From positions 1,674,001 to 1,738,000 of the forward strand of contig CP121314.1 of assembly GCA_043557195.1 (NCBI GenBank): a stretch of 64,000 bases of DNA, given 5' to 3'. Positions 16,902 to 25,941 of this stretch are shown piece by piece. The translations under genes were made by a program, and so were the position numbers. The DNA comes from Jejuia sp043557195. GTDB taxonomy: Bacteria > Bacteroidota > Bacteroidia > Flavobacteriales > Flavobacteriaceae. A model generated the notes under the pieces. The model saw nothing but the letters and a program-made list of their open reading frames with translations, ran no database searches and had not been told where the DNA came from. Numbering within the stretch: the first letter of the stretch is position 1; each line of letters begins with the position of its first letter.

Positions 16902-18509
16902 TTAGCCTAATATTCTTGCCATGGACATGGCTACAATGGTAATAATTACAAAATAGCCTAAAAGAATAATAACCTCTCTTTTCCCTGCTTTATAAACCAC
17001 CACTTCTAATCCTTCTCTAGCTTCGCGTTTAATTACTAAACTAATAGTGTAAGCCACAATTATGGTTACTAAACAACCAATAGCATTCCACCAAAACCAG
17101 AATACCTCTGGCACATACAACCATAAATACATGTTAAATAACACCCCTGCTACAATACCAATATTAGCCCCAAGCGCATGTGTTTTCTTCGTCATGATAG
17201 CAAGAATAAATGCTGCTAAAATGGGCCCATAGAATACCGAACTTATTTTATTAATCACCTCTATTACCGTACCTTCAATACTACCAGCGAAAAACGCGAA
17301 AAACAAACACACTAAGCCCCAAAAAACGGAAAGTAATCTGGAATTCATAACATATTGTTTATCGGTCATATCTGGCTTAAAGCGCTTTATAAAATCTTCT
17401 AAAGACACTGCCGATAATGAATTGACCGTTGAGCTTAATGACGACATTGCTGCTGACATAATTGCCACAATTAGAATACCAATAATACCATTTGGCAGAT
17501 ATTTTATAATGAAAACGGGTACCATTAAATCGGCTTTTTTACCTTCTAAACTTCCAATATTACTTTGATACACACTATCCATCATTTCTTGAAAGCCAAT
17601 ATCTTGTAGTAATAAGGTTCCTAAAACCAATCCCATAATACAATAGGTTAGCGTAATTGGAAAACGCAATAGCCCGTTAGCCAATAATAACTTTTTAATG
17701 GTTGGCATACCTTTAGCGGATAATAATCGTTGCGATTGTGTTTGGTCTGTTCCATAATAAGATGCATACAAAAAGAAACCTCCAATTACCATGGGCCAAA
17801 AGCCAAACTCATCATTTTTATCTGCATTATTGAATCCCCATTTTGAGAAATCTACAGCTGTCAAACGGTCTTTATCCACATGCGTCAAAAAGTTTTCAAA
17901 ACCTCCTAATTCACTTAAACCATATATCAAACAAATCACTATTCCGAAGAATAAAATCAGCATTTGTATTACGTCTCCCCAAATCACAGCTTTCATACCG
18001 CCTTGAAAGGAGTAAATCATTGTAATTACACCAATTATTAAAATTGAAATCCAAAAATCTATACCCACAGTGGCTTGTAAAATAAGTGCCATGGTATATA
18101 CCATAACGCCTGTTGCTACTGAGCGACTTATCTGAAATACAAAACTGATAAGTAAACGTGAAGAGGCATCAAAACGTTTTTCTAAGTATTCATATACACT
18201 TACAATTCCAGAATTGTATAGGGTCGGTATAACAGCTATTAGTAAAAAGGCCATGGCCATTGGCACACCAAATTCATAGGTTAACCATTGTAACCCCCCT
18301 CCTTCTTTTAACCCAACAAATGCTGGAGCAGAAATAAAACTAATGGCAGATAATTGTGTTGCCATAGTTGATAGACTTAATGGAAACCATCCCATAGATT
18401 GTCCTCCTAAAAAATAATCTTTAGAATCTTTATTCTCTTTAAAGAAATAACCTATGCCTAGAAATGCCAGCAAGTAAACAACTATAATTATGTAATCGAT
18501 GTAATTCAT
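16902..18509 (-). CDS. Sodium:solute symporter (SSS family)
   Basis: 535 residues with about 13-14 membrane helices. SSS-type features include the N-terminal NYIDYIIIVVYLLAFLGIGYF, the YFLGGQSMGWF segment, a GGMKAVIWGDVIQ helix and SAAMSSLSSTVNSLS, which supplies the Na2-site serines. Relatives import sugars, polyols, carboxylates or amino acids with Na+. Here it sits between a GH63-like hydrolase and glycerate kinase, so the substrate is probably the intact glycosylglycerate or its glycerate/sugar product. That assignment is inference. Confidence 0.9.
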   Translation of the reverse strand: MNYIDYIIIVVYLLAFLGIGYFFKENKDSKDYFLGGQSMGWFPLSLSTMATQLSAISFISAPAFVGLKEGGGLQWLTYEFGVPMAMAFLLIAVIPTLYNSGIVSVYEYLEKRFDASSRLLISFVFQISRSVATGVMVYTMALILQATVGIDFWISILIIGVITMIYSFQGGMKAVIWGDVIQMLILFFGIVICLIYGLSELGGFENFLTHVDKDRLTAVDFSKWGFNNADKNDEFGFWPMVIGGFFLYASYYGTDQTQSQRLLSAKGMPTIKKLLLANGLLRFPITLTYCIMGLVLGTLLLQDIGFQEMMDSVYQSNIGSLEGKKADLMVPVFIIKYLPNGIIGILIVAIMSAAMSSLSSTVNSLSAVSLEDFIKRFKPDMTDKQYVMNSRLLSVFWGLVCLFFAFFAGSIEGTVIEVINKISSVFYGPILAAFILAIMTKKTHALGANIGIVAGVLFNMYLWLYVPEVFWFWWNAIGCLVTIIVAYTISLVIKREAREGLEVVVYKAGKREVIILLGYFVIITIVAMSMARILG

Positions 18510-18520
18510 GGTTGATTTTT

Positions 18521-19123
18521 TTAGTTAGTTAGTTTTTGCTGTAATTCAGATTTTACATTTTCTAGCCATTCCTTTTTTAAAATACTCAGTAAGATAATAT
18601 CTGCTCTTCCTTCTCCTATTATAGCTGGTATAAAGTTTCTTAAAACTCCTTCCTCTTTGCACCCCACACTTTTCATTGCCTGAATGCTAACTTTATTTTG
18701 AATATGAGCACCAAAACCCACCCTTTCAACTTTTAGTTCTTCAAATGCAAATTCAAACAACAAATACTTACAATGCTTATTGAGCCCAGTACCTCTAAAT
18801 TCTTTTCCATACCAAGTATGGCCAAGTTTAATAGTTCCCAACTCTACCGAATAATCATAAAATCTAGTGGTTCCTGCATATTTTTGCTTTTGCTTATCAT
18901 AAACAATAAAAGCATATTCTTTTTTTAACTCTCTTTTATTTATAGTATCCAAGATATAGGATTTCAAATTTTCTAAACCATCACCTTTCTCAAGAAAATA
19001 AGTCCAAAGATTTGGTTCCTTCGAAATTTCTAATAATACTTCTAAATACTCTAGTTTTAACGGACTTAGTTTAACCCTGCTATTTTCCAGAATGTAATTT
19101 TCAGAAAAAACTAACTCAGACAT
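18521..19123 (-). CDS. GNAT acetyltransferase (RimJ/RimL type)
   Basis: About 200 residues from ATG 19123 (MSELVFSENYILEN). The longer frame to 19168 overlaps the hydrolase stop at 19129 and is disfavoured. Typical RimJ/RimL elements are HTWYGKEFRGTGLNKHCKYLLFEFAFE (acetyl-CoA loop and following helix) and HIQNKVSIQAMKSVGCKEEGVLRN near the end. It acetylates an amine or protein N-terminus in known relatives. Its place in the glycosylglycerate cluster is unexplained; it could modify a product or be a bystander. Confidence 0.82.
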   Translation of the reverse strand: MSELVFSENYILENSRVKLSPLKLEYLEVLLEISKEPNLWTYFLEKGDGLENLKSYILDTINKRELKKEYAFIVYDKQKQKYAGTTRFYDYSVELGTIKLGHTWYGKEFRGTGLNKHCKYLLFEFAFEELKVERVGFGAHIQNKVSIQAMKSVGCKEEGVLRNFIPAIIGEGRADIILLSILKKEWLENVKSELQQKLTN

Positions 19124-19128
19124 ATAAT

Positions 19129-20439
19129 TTACCGTTCTAATAAATCTACCAATAAAGCTGCACTCCAAGAAAAATTATTACCACCGTATCCTGCTTTCCC
19201 ACTTTTATGTACTTCTTTTCTCGAATCAAAATACTCGTAAAATCCATTGTTCTCGATTATACTAATGGTGTCTTGCTTTACCCGTTCTGCGATATCATGA
19301 TAATTATAAGCCTTTAAACCATTGTACAACATCCAATTTAAATTTACCCAAACAGGACCTCTCCAATATTTTTTAGGATTAAAACGCTCGCTATCTGGAT
19401 CAAAAGATGCACATAAATATTGATGCTCTCCTCCAAACTTTTTCATCATTACGTCAACCAAAGATTGTGCTCTTTCCATATTTGGAATACCTGCATAAAG
19501 AGGAGCAAAAGATGATGATGACAAAAACCGAAGTGGTCTTTCGTTTCTTAAATCATAATGTACGTAAGCTCCAAGTTCTTTGTCAAATAATTTTGAATTA
19601 AAAGATGAAACTGCTTTCTCTTGCCATTTTTTAAGTTGATTTATTTTCGATTCATTACGTCCTAATAGCTCATATAGCTTCATTAAGCTTCCATTAGACT
19701 TAATTAACATTGCATTAAACAATGGATCTTGCACCAAAAACGGTGATAATTCTGCTATTTTCTCATCACTGTAGTTATGCTGTTTCGCAATATCGATAAT
19801 ATGCAAATAATGATCATACTCTCTCTTTGATGGTCTCTCTGATGCATCTACATGTGTAGTATCTCGCCTTTCAAAAGTGTATTCTGGTGGATTCATAGTA
19901 TCCCAAATATCATCCCAAATAGGGGAGTTATCGGTACCCGATTCCCAGTTATGATAAATGTAGACCAAGCCTTCTTTTTGAGGATCTCTGTTTTTGTAAA
20001 AATACTGATGATTAAAATACACCTTGTCTATGACAGACTCAATAAATTGTAACGTAGCTGTTTTATCTTTTGCTATACGATACATTTCTTCTAGAACAAA
20101 CCCAGTAACGGGAGGCTGCGTCATTCCTGTAGATCTATACTTTTTTGAAGATAATGGATGTAAATCAGAACGATGGAAATCTGCTCCTGGAAAATAAGTG
20201 TCGCTTTCCGTATGAAAAATTATATGTGGAATAAAGCCATTACCCCATTGGGCATCAAGAAGAGTTTTTATTTCACGTTCAGCTTTTACCATATCAAAAT
20301 GGGCAAATCCAATTGCAATTAAGCCAGAATCCCAGAACCATTGGAAAGGATATAAATTTGCACAGGGTATACTGAATCCAACCTTATCTTTCCAATTGTC
20401 ATTAAGTACTTTTATAGCCTTTTGTTTTAACCCTTCCAT
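19129..20439 (-). CDS. MGH1-like (GH63) glycoside hydrolase, probable glucosyl-/mannosylglycerate hydrolase
   Basis: 436 residues, an (alpha/alpha)6-barrel hydrolase. Seen motifs are FQWFWDSG (Asp37), NWESGTDNSPIWDD (Asp170), YWRGPVWVNLNW (359-370), GFYEYFD (Glu402) and FSWSAAL (423-429). This Asp...Asp...Glu order matches the inverting GH63 enzymes that cleave glucosylglycerate or mannosylglycerate. There is no signal peptide, so it acts in the cytoplasm after import. Adjacent glycerate kinase would use the glycerate released. Trehalase-like or alpha-glucosidase activity is the alternative; family assignment is strong and substrate is inferred. Confidence 0.85.
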   Translation of the reverse strand: MEGLKQKAIKVLNDNWKDKVGFSIPCANLYPFQWFWDSGLIAIGFAHFDMVKAEREIKTLLDAQWGNGFIPHIIFHTESDTYFPGADFHRSDLHPLSSKKYRSTGMTQPPVTGFVLEEMYRIAKDKTATLQFIESVIDKVYFNHQYFYKNRDPQKEGLVYIYHNWESGTDNSPIWDDIWDTMNPPEYTFERRDTTHVDASERPSKREYDHYLHIIDIAKQHNYSDEKIAELSPFLVQDPLFNAMLIKSNGSLMKLYELLGRNESKINQLKKWQEKAVSSFNSKLFDKELGAYVHYDLRNERPLRFLSSSSFAPLYAGIPNMERAQSLVDVMMKKFGGEHQYLCASFDPDSERFNPKKYWRGPVWVNLNWMLYNGLKAYNYHDIAERVKQDTISIIENNGFYEYFDSRKEVHKSGKAGYGGNNFSWSAALLVDLLER

Positions 20440-20468
20440 AACTTTAATTTCTTTTTCATTCTAAAAAA

Positions 20469-20501
20469 CTCATCACCTACACTTAATGTATAAGTGATGA
20501 G
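20469..20501 (-). terminator. Terminator after the TonB receptor gene
   Basis: CTCATCAC (20469-20476) and GTGATGAG (20494-20501) pair, and on the minus strand six T residues follow the stem. It lies between the receptor stop (20536) and the hydrolase start (20439), so the receptor may be expressed more than the genes behind it. Confidence 0.75.
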
Positions 20502-20535
20502 CTAACCAAACTAAACATTGAATAATTATAAACTT

Positions 20536-23208
20536 CTAAAAATTGAAAGTGGCAGTTAAGAAGAAACGTCTCGGTAAAATTGGTCTTCCAAAGAAAAACT
20601 CTGCATTCCCCGACTGATTAATGTTCCTAGGATCACCTTCTGTTACACCATCACTATTGAATAGGTTAAATATTGAAAACCCTAACCTCATCGTGTCATC
20701 ACTGTCATTTTGTCCCATAGGGAATTGGTAACCTACTCCTAAACGACCAATAGTAATCGCATCTAATTCTACATTATTATTATCTGCAGCAAACTTACTA
20801 CCTGTATGGTTTAACGAAAATAATGCATCCCACTTATTATTATCAAAATATACTCCTAAAGCTCCAATAAAATTAGGCTGTCTAGCCAATTCATTTCCTT
20901 CATCGGCAGTAGTGGTTGTATTTGCCACTAAGTCTGTTCTTTCGTTTTTAGTAATTTCGTGTGCTTGATAAGTTGCCGAACCTCTTAAACTAAAAAACTC
21001 AGCAAAATTCCAATCATAAGTAGCTTCTAAACCTATAGTTCTAGTGCTTTGATCTGATCTAAATAAATCTACTAACGTTCCATTACTAAAACCTTGATCA
21101 ATTTTTATTCTATCACTTAAACCTACATAGTATGCCGCTAAGGAACCTCTAAGTCTATCTGTTCCTATTTTTGCACCAGCTTCAAATTGAATAATTCTTT
21201 CAGAATCATACTTGCTACCCGTTACACCTGTTGCTATTGGAGCAAATCCTCTAAGTTGTGGAAAAAAGAATCCTTTTGAGAAGTTGGCGTACAGATTAAC
21301 TTTATCATTCAATTTATACAAACCAGCTAAAGATAATGCCCAATCTGTTGCACTTACATTAGCTCTTGTAAAGCTTCCATCTGCATATCGAACATTTGCC
21401 AATTCTGGTGTTAAAGTAGCATCATCATATACTTGACTTTCAACGATGTTTCCATCACTAAAAGTGCCTTCTGTATTTTCAATTCTGAACCCAACATCAA
21501 AACGCCATCTATCAAAAACCATTTCGTCCGTTAAATAGAATGCTGATTTATTTTGGGATAAGAATCTGTTTGATGTCATACCAATTCTATTATACAAACC
21601 ACCTTGAGAAAAGGTAACATCGTTTCCTCCAGCATCAACATAACTTAAGTTTACTAATCTTGGATTATTGTTGAACTCGGATAAAACTCTGTACTGAAAG
21701 TTAACATCTTCAGCTTCCGTTCTTGCTAGAAAGAAACCACCTGTAATATTATGTGTACCATTCTCAACTTCTAAAGTTTTGGTCAAGGAAGCTTCTCCAG
21801 AATAGTCGGTCATAGGGCGTAATCTGTCTATATGTAAATTATCCACAACTAAGTCAGACCCATTTATTTGTGCACTTGTTCCTTGATACTGTGCTGAAAA
21901 ACCTTGGTTTCCTGGTGCCACATTTGCAACATACTGATTTAAAGCTATTGGGTTATTATTATCACCATTACCACCAACATATAGTGCAAAGTTGTGCTTA
22001 TAATTAGCATATCTTATTTTAGATTTGAATTTCAAATCATCAGAGAAATTATAATTGAAATCTCCCATCAAATAACCTCCTTTAGTAGATACTCCATCTT
22101 CTATTGGGCTATTGTAAACTCCACCAGGAGTTAAGAAAGACGTGTTTGCCAACTCACCAGATAATAATTGCGATACATCTTCTCCATCATTTCCAGGTAG
22201 TCTCTTTCTATCTCCACTTAAAGGAAGAGGTAAAAAGAACTGTGCATTATCATTTATAAACTGCCCATGAATAGTAAAAGATCCATTCTCAAACTTTTGT
22301 TTAATATTAGCTCTAAACTGAACCCCTTTTGTAGGTAAACCAGTTTCTATAGGTCCATCGTCCTTTCTTACAAAACCTGTAAACGCATAATACGTATTTG
22401 AGTTTTCACCTCCAAGTTTTCCTCCTGTATAGAAATCTGTCTTTAATCTACCTCTATCTGCCCATTCTACATTGATTATATTCTCATCATTAGAATCTCC
22501 TGTTTTACTGGTATAGTTAATAATACCAGCTACAGAACCTGCACCGTATAGAACAGCAGCACCACCACGAACAAATTCCACACCTTTAAAACCTATATCT
22601 GGTCTTGCATAAACGTCATGCGCTGAAGAATTTAAGCCGAATGTACTCATTAACGGCATACCGTCATATTGTAAAGGATTAAACACATATTGTCCTCCAG
22701 AAGGCAAACCTCTTACAAAAACGTTTGATGCAGTTTCACCACCACCACCTTCAGCAGTAATACCTGGAATACTTCTTAAAACATCTGCTTGTGAGTTTAC
22801 AGAAAGCTTGGTTATTTCTTTCTGTTTTAAAGAACTAATAGACATGGGTGTCTCCTTTTGAGATCTAAAAGTTGCTGAAGCTGTAAGTACAACTTCATCT
22901 AAAGAATTGCCACCTTCTACTAAAACAATTTGTAGATTAACTGGCGACCCATCAAGAGTAACAGTTTTCTCCTGAGTTTCATATCCTAAATAAGATATTT
23001 TAATTGTTTGAGTCCCTGTAAGATCAGTAGTAAAGCTAAAGTTTCCATCAAAATCCGAAGTTGCTCCAGATGTACTACCAACAATTAGAACATTTGCTCC
23101 AGTAACAGGAACACCTGCGTTGTCTTTAACCTTTCCAGATATTTCTGTTTGCGAAAACGCAAAAGAAACACTTAAAAAGCATACTAATACAATAATAATT
23201 TTTCTCAT
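20536..23208 (-). CDS. TonB-dependent outer-membrane receptor with carboxypeptidase-regulatory-like N-domain
   Basis: 890 residues: signal peptide (1-19, ending FAFSQ), a carboxypeptidase-D regulatory-like domain (about 21-105), a plug (about 115-235, with RSIPGITAEGGGGETASNVFVRG) and a 22-strand barrel ending in RRFFLTATFNF with a C-terminal Phe. Such receptors import large or scarce substrates by TonB energy. It is first in the cluster, divergent from lacI, and probably carries the substrate of the downstream hydrolase. No SusD partner is present, so it is not a SusCD pair. Confidence 0.92.
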   Translation of the reverse strand: MRKIIIVLVCFLSVSFAFSQTEISGKVKDNAGVPVTGANVLIVGSTSGATSDFDGNFSFTTDLTGTQTIKISYLGYETQEKTVTLDGSPVNLQIVLVEGGNSLDEVVLTASATFRSQKETPMSISSLKQKEITKLSVNSQADVLRSIPGITAEGGGGETASNVFVRGLPSGGQYVFNPLQYDGMPLMSTFGLNSSAHDVYARPDIGFKGVEFVRGGAAVLYGAGSVAGIINYTSKTGDSNDENIINVEWADRGRLKTDFYTGGKLGGENSNTYYAFTGFVRKDDGPIETGLPTKGVQFRANIKQKFENGSFTIHGQFINDNAQFFLPLPLSGDRKRLPGNDGEDVSQLLSGELANTSFLTPGGVYNSPIEDGVSTKGGYLMGDFNYNFSDDLKFKSKIRYANYKHNFALYVGGNGDNNNPIALNQYVANVAPGNQGFSAQYQGTSAQINGSDLVVDNLHIDRLRPMTDYSGEASLTKTLEVENGTHNITGGFFLARTEAEDVNFQYRVLSEFNNNPRLVNLSYVDAGGNDVTFSQGGLYNRIGMTSNRFLSQNKSAFYLTDEMVFDRWRFDVGFRIENTEGTFSDGNIVESQVYDDATLTPELANVRYADGSFTRANVSATDWALSLAGLYKLNDKVNLYANFSKGFFFPQLRGFAPIATGVTGSKYDSERIIQFEAGAKIGTDRLRGSLAAYYVGLSDRIKIDQGFSNGTLVDLFRSDQSTRTIGLEATYDWNFAEFFSLRGSATYQAHEITKNERTDLVANTTTTADEGNELARQPNFIGALGVYFDNNKWDALFSLNHTGSKFAADNNNVELDAITIGRLGVGYQFPMGQNDSDDTMRLGFSIFNLFNSDGVTEGDPRNINQSGNAEFFFGRPILPRRFFLTATFNF

Positions 23209-23289
23209 TTTGTTTCGAATTAGTTAATTTAAGTGCTAATTTATAATCAATACCATAATAAAAATGATTAAAAATTGCCATATTTGTAC

Positions 23290-23313
23290 GCAAACGTTAC
23301 CGCAAACGTTTGC
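23290..23313. promoter_or_regulatory. Tandem LacI-family operators
   Basis: Two adjacent 12-mers: GCAAACGTTACC (23290-23301) and the perfect palindrome GCAAACGTTTGC (23302-23313). The central CG step and A/T flanks are typical of LacI/CcpA-type sites. They lie 20-44 bp ahead of the lacI ATG and 82-105 bp ahead of the TonB receptor, so one site could control both directions. Confidence 0.82.
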
Positions 23314-23333
23314 AATTTTATTATTTTAAAAAA

Positions 23334-24356
23334 ATGAAAAAAAGCAGTACTACTTTAAAAAATCTAGCACAGGAATTAAATTTATCAATTTCAACAGTGT
23401 CTAGAGCATTAAATGACCATCCTGATATTAGTACCGAAACAAAAGAAAAAGTCAAACATCTAGCATTCAAATTAAACTATGTCCCGAACATATTTGCAAA
23501 AGGTTTTAGACAACATAAAACAAATATTATTGGTGTTATCGTTCCAAATATTACTCATTATTTTACTTCAACAATTTTAAAAGGTATTCTAGACGAAGCC
23601 TCTTCCTTAGGATACAAGGTTATTATCTCAGAGTCTAATAATGATATAACTAAACAAAATGAAATGCTTCAAACCATGCTTCAATTTGACGTTGATGGTA
23701 TTTTAATGTCCATTTCTAAAATGACGAGAAACATTGATAACATCTTAAAAATAAAAAATAGCGTACCACTTATTCTTTTTGACAAAGCCTCGAACAAGAT
23801 ACCTTGTTCGCAAGTTGTGATTAACGAAGAGGAATTAGCTTATAATGCGGTAGAGCATCTCATTAATATAGGTAAAAAACGTATTGCTATTATTAAAGAA
23901 CCCGAATTCTCTTATAATTCAGAAAGACGATATGCTGGTTATCTTAGAGCTTTAAAAGAGCATAATTTGTCTATTGATGAAAAGATAATTCTTACCGTTG
24001 AGGACATCTCCTTAGTTCAAGGTAAGCGAATGGCAAATCTACTTTTAAGCTTAAAGAAAAGACCTGATGCTATTTTCGCCATTACAGATAGTTCTGCCGT
24101 TGGCGTAATTCAAACACTTAAAAAATTCAATATAAGCATACCTGATGAAATCGCTGTTGTCGGTTTTAGCAACTCAAGATTATCAACAATAATTGAACCC
24201 AATCTAACAACCATAGATCAACCAGGAGAACACATAGGATCTACAGCCGTTAAATATCTTGTTCAAGACATTAATAGTACCGATGAAACTATTCAAATAA
24301 AAAATATCGAAATAAAAGGAACACTTATAATTAGAGATTCAACATTTAAAGTTTAA
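23334..24356 (+). CDS. LacI-family transcriptional regulator
   Basis: About 340 residues from ATG 23334 (MKKSSTTLKNLAQEL); a TTG at 23310 overlaps the operator and is rejected. The HTH reads LAQELNLSISTVSRALNDHPDIS, then a hinge helix, and a periplasmic-binding-protein-like sensor begins near residue 60 (TNIIGVIVPNITHYFTSTILKGI). It is divergent from the TonB receptor with a tandem operator between them. It likely represses the glycosylglycerate cluster and itself; the inducer is unknown. Confidence 0.92.
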   Translation: MKKSSTTLKNLAQELNLSISTVSRALNDHPDISTETKEKVKHLAFKLNYVPNIFAKGFRQHKTNIIGVIVPNITHYFTSTILKGILDEASSLGYKVIISESNNDITKQNEMLQTMLQFDVDGILMSISKMTRNIDNILKIKNSVPLILFDKASNKIPCSQVVINEEELAYNAVEHLINIGKKRIAIIKEPEFSYNSERRYAGYLRALKEHNLSIDEKIILTVEDISLVQGKRMANLLLSLKKRPDAIFAITDSSAVGVIQTLKKFNISIPDEIAVVGFSNSRLSTIIEPNLTTIDQPGEHIGSTAVKYLVQDINSTDETIQIKNIEIKGTLIIRDSTFKV

Positions 24357-24390
24357 ATATTATTTTAATAGTATACTTCATGTATTTTAA

Positions 24391-24398
24391 TATTTTTG
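24391..24398 (+). promoter_or_regulatory. -7 box directly before uppP
   Basis: TATTTTTG matches TAnnTTTG and ends only 4 bp before the uppP ATG at 24403. Transcription would then start at or just inside the start codon, suggesting a leaderless message. No clear -33 TTG is seen. Confidence 0.4.
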
Positions 24399-24402
24399 CG
24401 CC

Positions 24403-25200
24403 ATGGATGTAATTGACGCTATTATATTAGGCATTATTCAAGGACTTACAGAGTTTTTACCTGTATCTTCAAGTGGACATTTGGAATTAGGAAAAGCCAT
24501 TTTGGGTGACAATTCCGTACCTGAAGAAAGTTTATTGTTTACAGTTGTACTTCACTTTGCAACTGCTTTAAGTACCATAGTCGTTTTTAGAAAAGATATT
24601 CTAGAAATCGTTAAAGGTATTTTAAAATTTCAGTGGGATGAAGACATGCAGTTTTTAGCCAAAATTGTAGTGTCTATGATACCCGCCGTAGTTGTTGGTC
24701 TATTTTTCGAAGAACAATTAGAAGCTCTTTTTGGCGGGAATATTTTACTAGTTGGATGCATGCTAATCGTTACCGCTTTACTTCTGTTTTTAGCAGATAA
24801 AGCCAAAGACACGAACAAAAAAGTAAGTTTTAGTAATGCTTTTGTTATCGGTATTTCACAAGCTATAGCTATGCTTCCTGGGATTTCGCGCTCTGGCGCT
24901 ACTATTTCTACATCTGTTTTATTAGGAAATGATAAAACCAAAGCTGCTCGATTTTCATTTTTAATGGTAGTACCTTTAATTTTTGGAAAAATAGCTAAGG
25001 ATATTTTAAGTGGTGATATTTCTACCGATAGCCAAAATTTCACCGCACTTTCCATAGGTTTTGTTGCGGCTTTTGTTGCAGGATTGTTTGCTTGTACTTG
25101 GATGATTTCTTTAGTGAAAAAAAGTAAACTATCTTACTTTGCTATTTACTGCGTTATTGTTGGTGTTATTGCCATTATTTTTGCTTTAATGAACAGATAA
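24403..25200 (+). CDS. uppP: Undecaprenyl-diphosphatase UppP (BacA)
   Basis: 265 residues with about eight membrane helices. Both family catalytic motifs are intact: GLTEFLPVSSSGHLELG (residues 14-30, Glu17, His26) and PGISRSGAT (159-167, Arg162). The enzyme recycles undecaprenyl pyrophosphate to the monophosphate carrier for peptidoglycan and other glycans. Its stop overlaps the truB start by one base (TAATG). Confidence 0.95.
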   Translation: MDVIDAIILGIIQGLTEFLPVSSSGHLELGKAILGDNSVPEESLLFTVVLHFATALSTIVVFRKDILEIVKGILKFQWDEDMQFLAKIVVSMIPAVVVGLFFEEQLEALFGGNILLVGCMLIVTALLLFLADKAKDTNKKVSFSNAFVIGISQAIAMLPGISRSGATISTSVLLGNDKTKAARFSFLMVVPLIFGKIAKDILSGDISTDSQNFTALSIGFVAAFVAGLFACTWMISLVKKSKLSYFAIYCVIVGVIAIIFALMNR

Positions 25201-25889
25201 TGACTGCTGAAGATTTTCTTTCTGGACAAGTTTTATTGATAGATAAGCCTTTAAACTGGACATCTTTTCAAGTAGTGAATAAACTGCGTTGGGAAATTCG
25301 GCAAGCCTTCAATATAAAAAAAATAAAAGTTGGTCATGCTGGTACTCTAGATCCTTTAGCCACAGGTTTATTGGTGATTTGTACTGGAAAAAAAACCAAA
25401 GAGATTAATACCTATCAAGGGCATATAAAAGAATATACCGGAACTTTTGTATTGGGAAGCACTACACCTTCTTTTGATTTAGAAACTGAAATTAACGAAA
25501 CCTTTCCAACGGAGCATATTACTGAAGCTATAATTCATCAAACTACAAAACAGTTTATTGGAGACATTCAACAATTTCCACCTGTGTTTTCAGCTATAAA
25601 AAAAGATGGAAAACGTTTATATGAGTTTGCCCGAGCAGGCGAAGAAGTCGACATAAAATCAAGAACCGTTTCTATTTCAGAATTTGAAATTACTAAAATT
25701 GATGGTGCAAATATTGACTTTAGAGTTGTGTGTAGTAAAGGTACTTATATTCGCTCTTTAGCCCATGATTTTGGGAAAGCACTTAACTCTGGAGCACACT
25801 TATCTGCTCTGAGACGGACTAAAATTGGTGACTTCAATGTTGAAAATGGCAAGTCTATTGAAGACTTCATTAACAGCTTAAAAAACTAA
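25200..25889 (+). CDS. truB: tRNA pseudouridine(55) synthase TruB
   Basis: 229 residues. The catalytic motif GHAGTLDPLATGLL contains Asp51, and the KPLNWTSF start and GTYIRSLAHDFG are further TruB signatures. It makes pseudouridine 55 in the tRNA T-loop. The length is at the short end because the C-terminal PUA domain of some relatives is absent. Translation is coupled to uppP. Confidence 0.95.
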   Translation: MTAEDFLSGQVLLIDKPLNWTSFQVVNKLRWEIRQAFNIKKIKVGHAGTLDPLATGLLVICTGKKTKEINTYQGHIKEYTGTFVLGSTTPSFDLETEINETFPTEHITEAIIHQTTKQFIGDIQQFPPVFSAIKKDGKRLYEFARAGEEVDIKSRTVSISEFEITKIDGANIDFRVVCSKGTYIRSLAHDFGKALNSGAHLSALRRTKIGDFNVENGKSIEDFINSLKN

Positions 25890-25941
25890 AATCTGTATAT
25901 TTACGTATATTTCAATGTAAAAACATTGCTAATACATCGAT

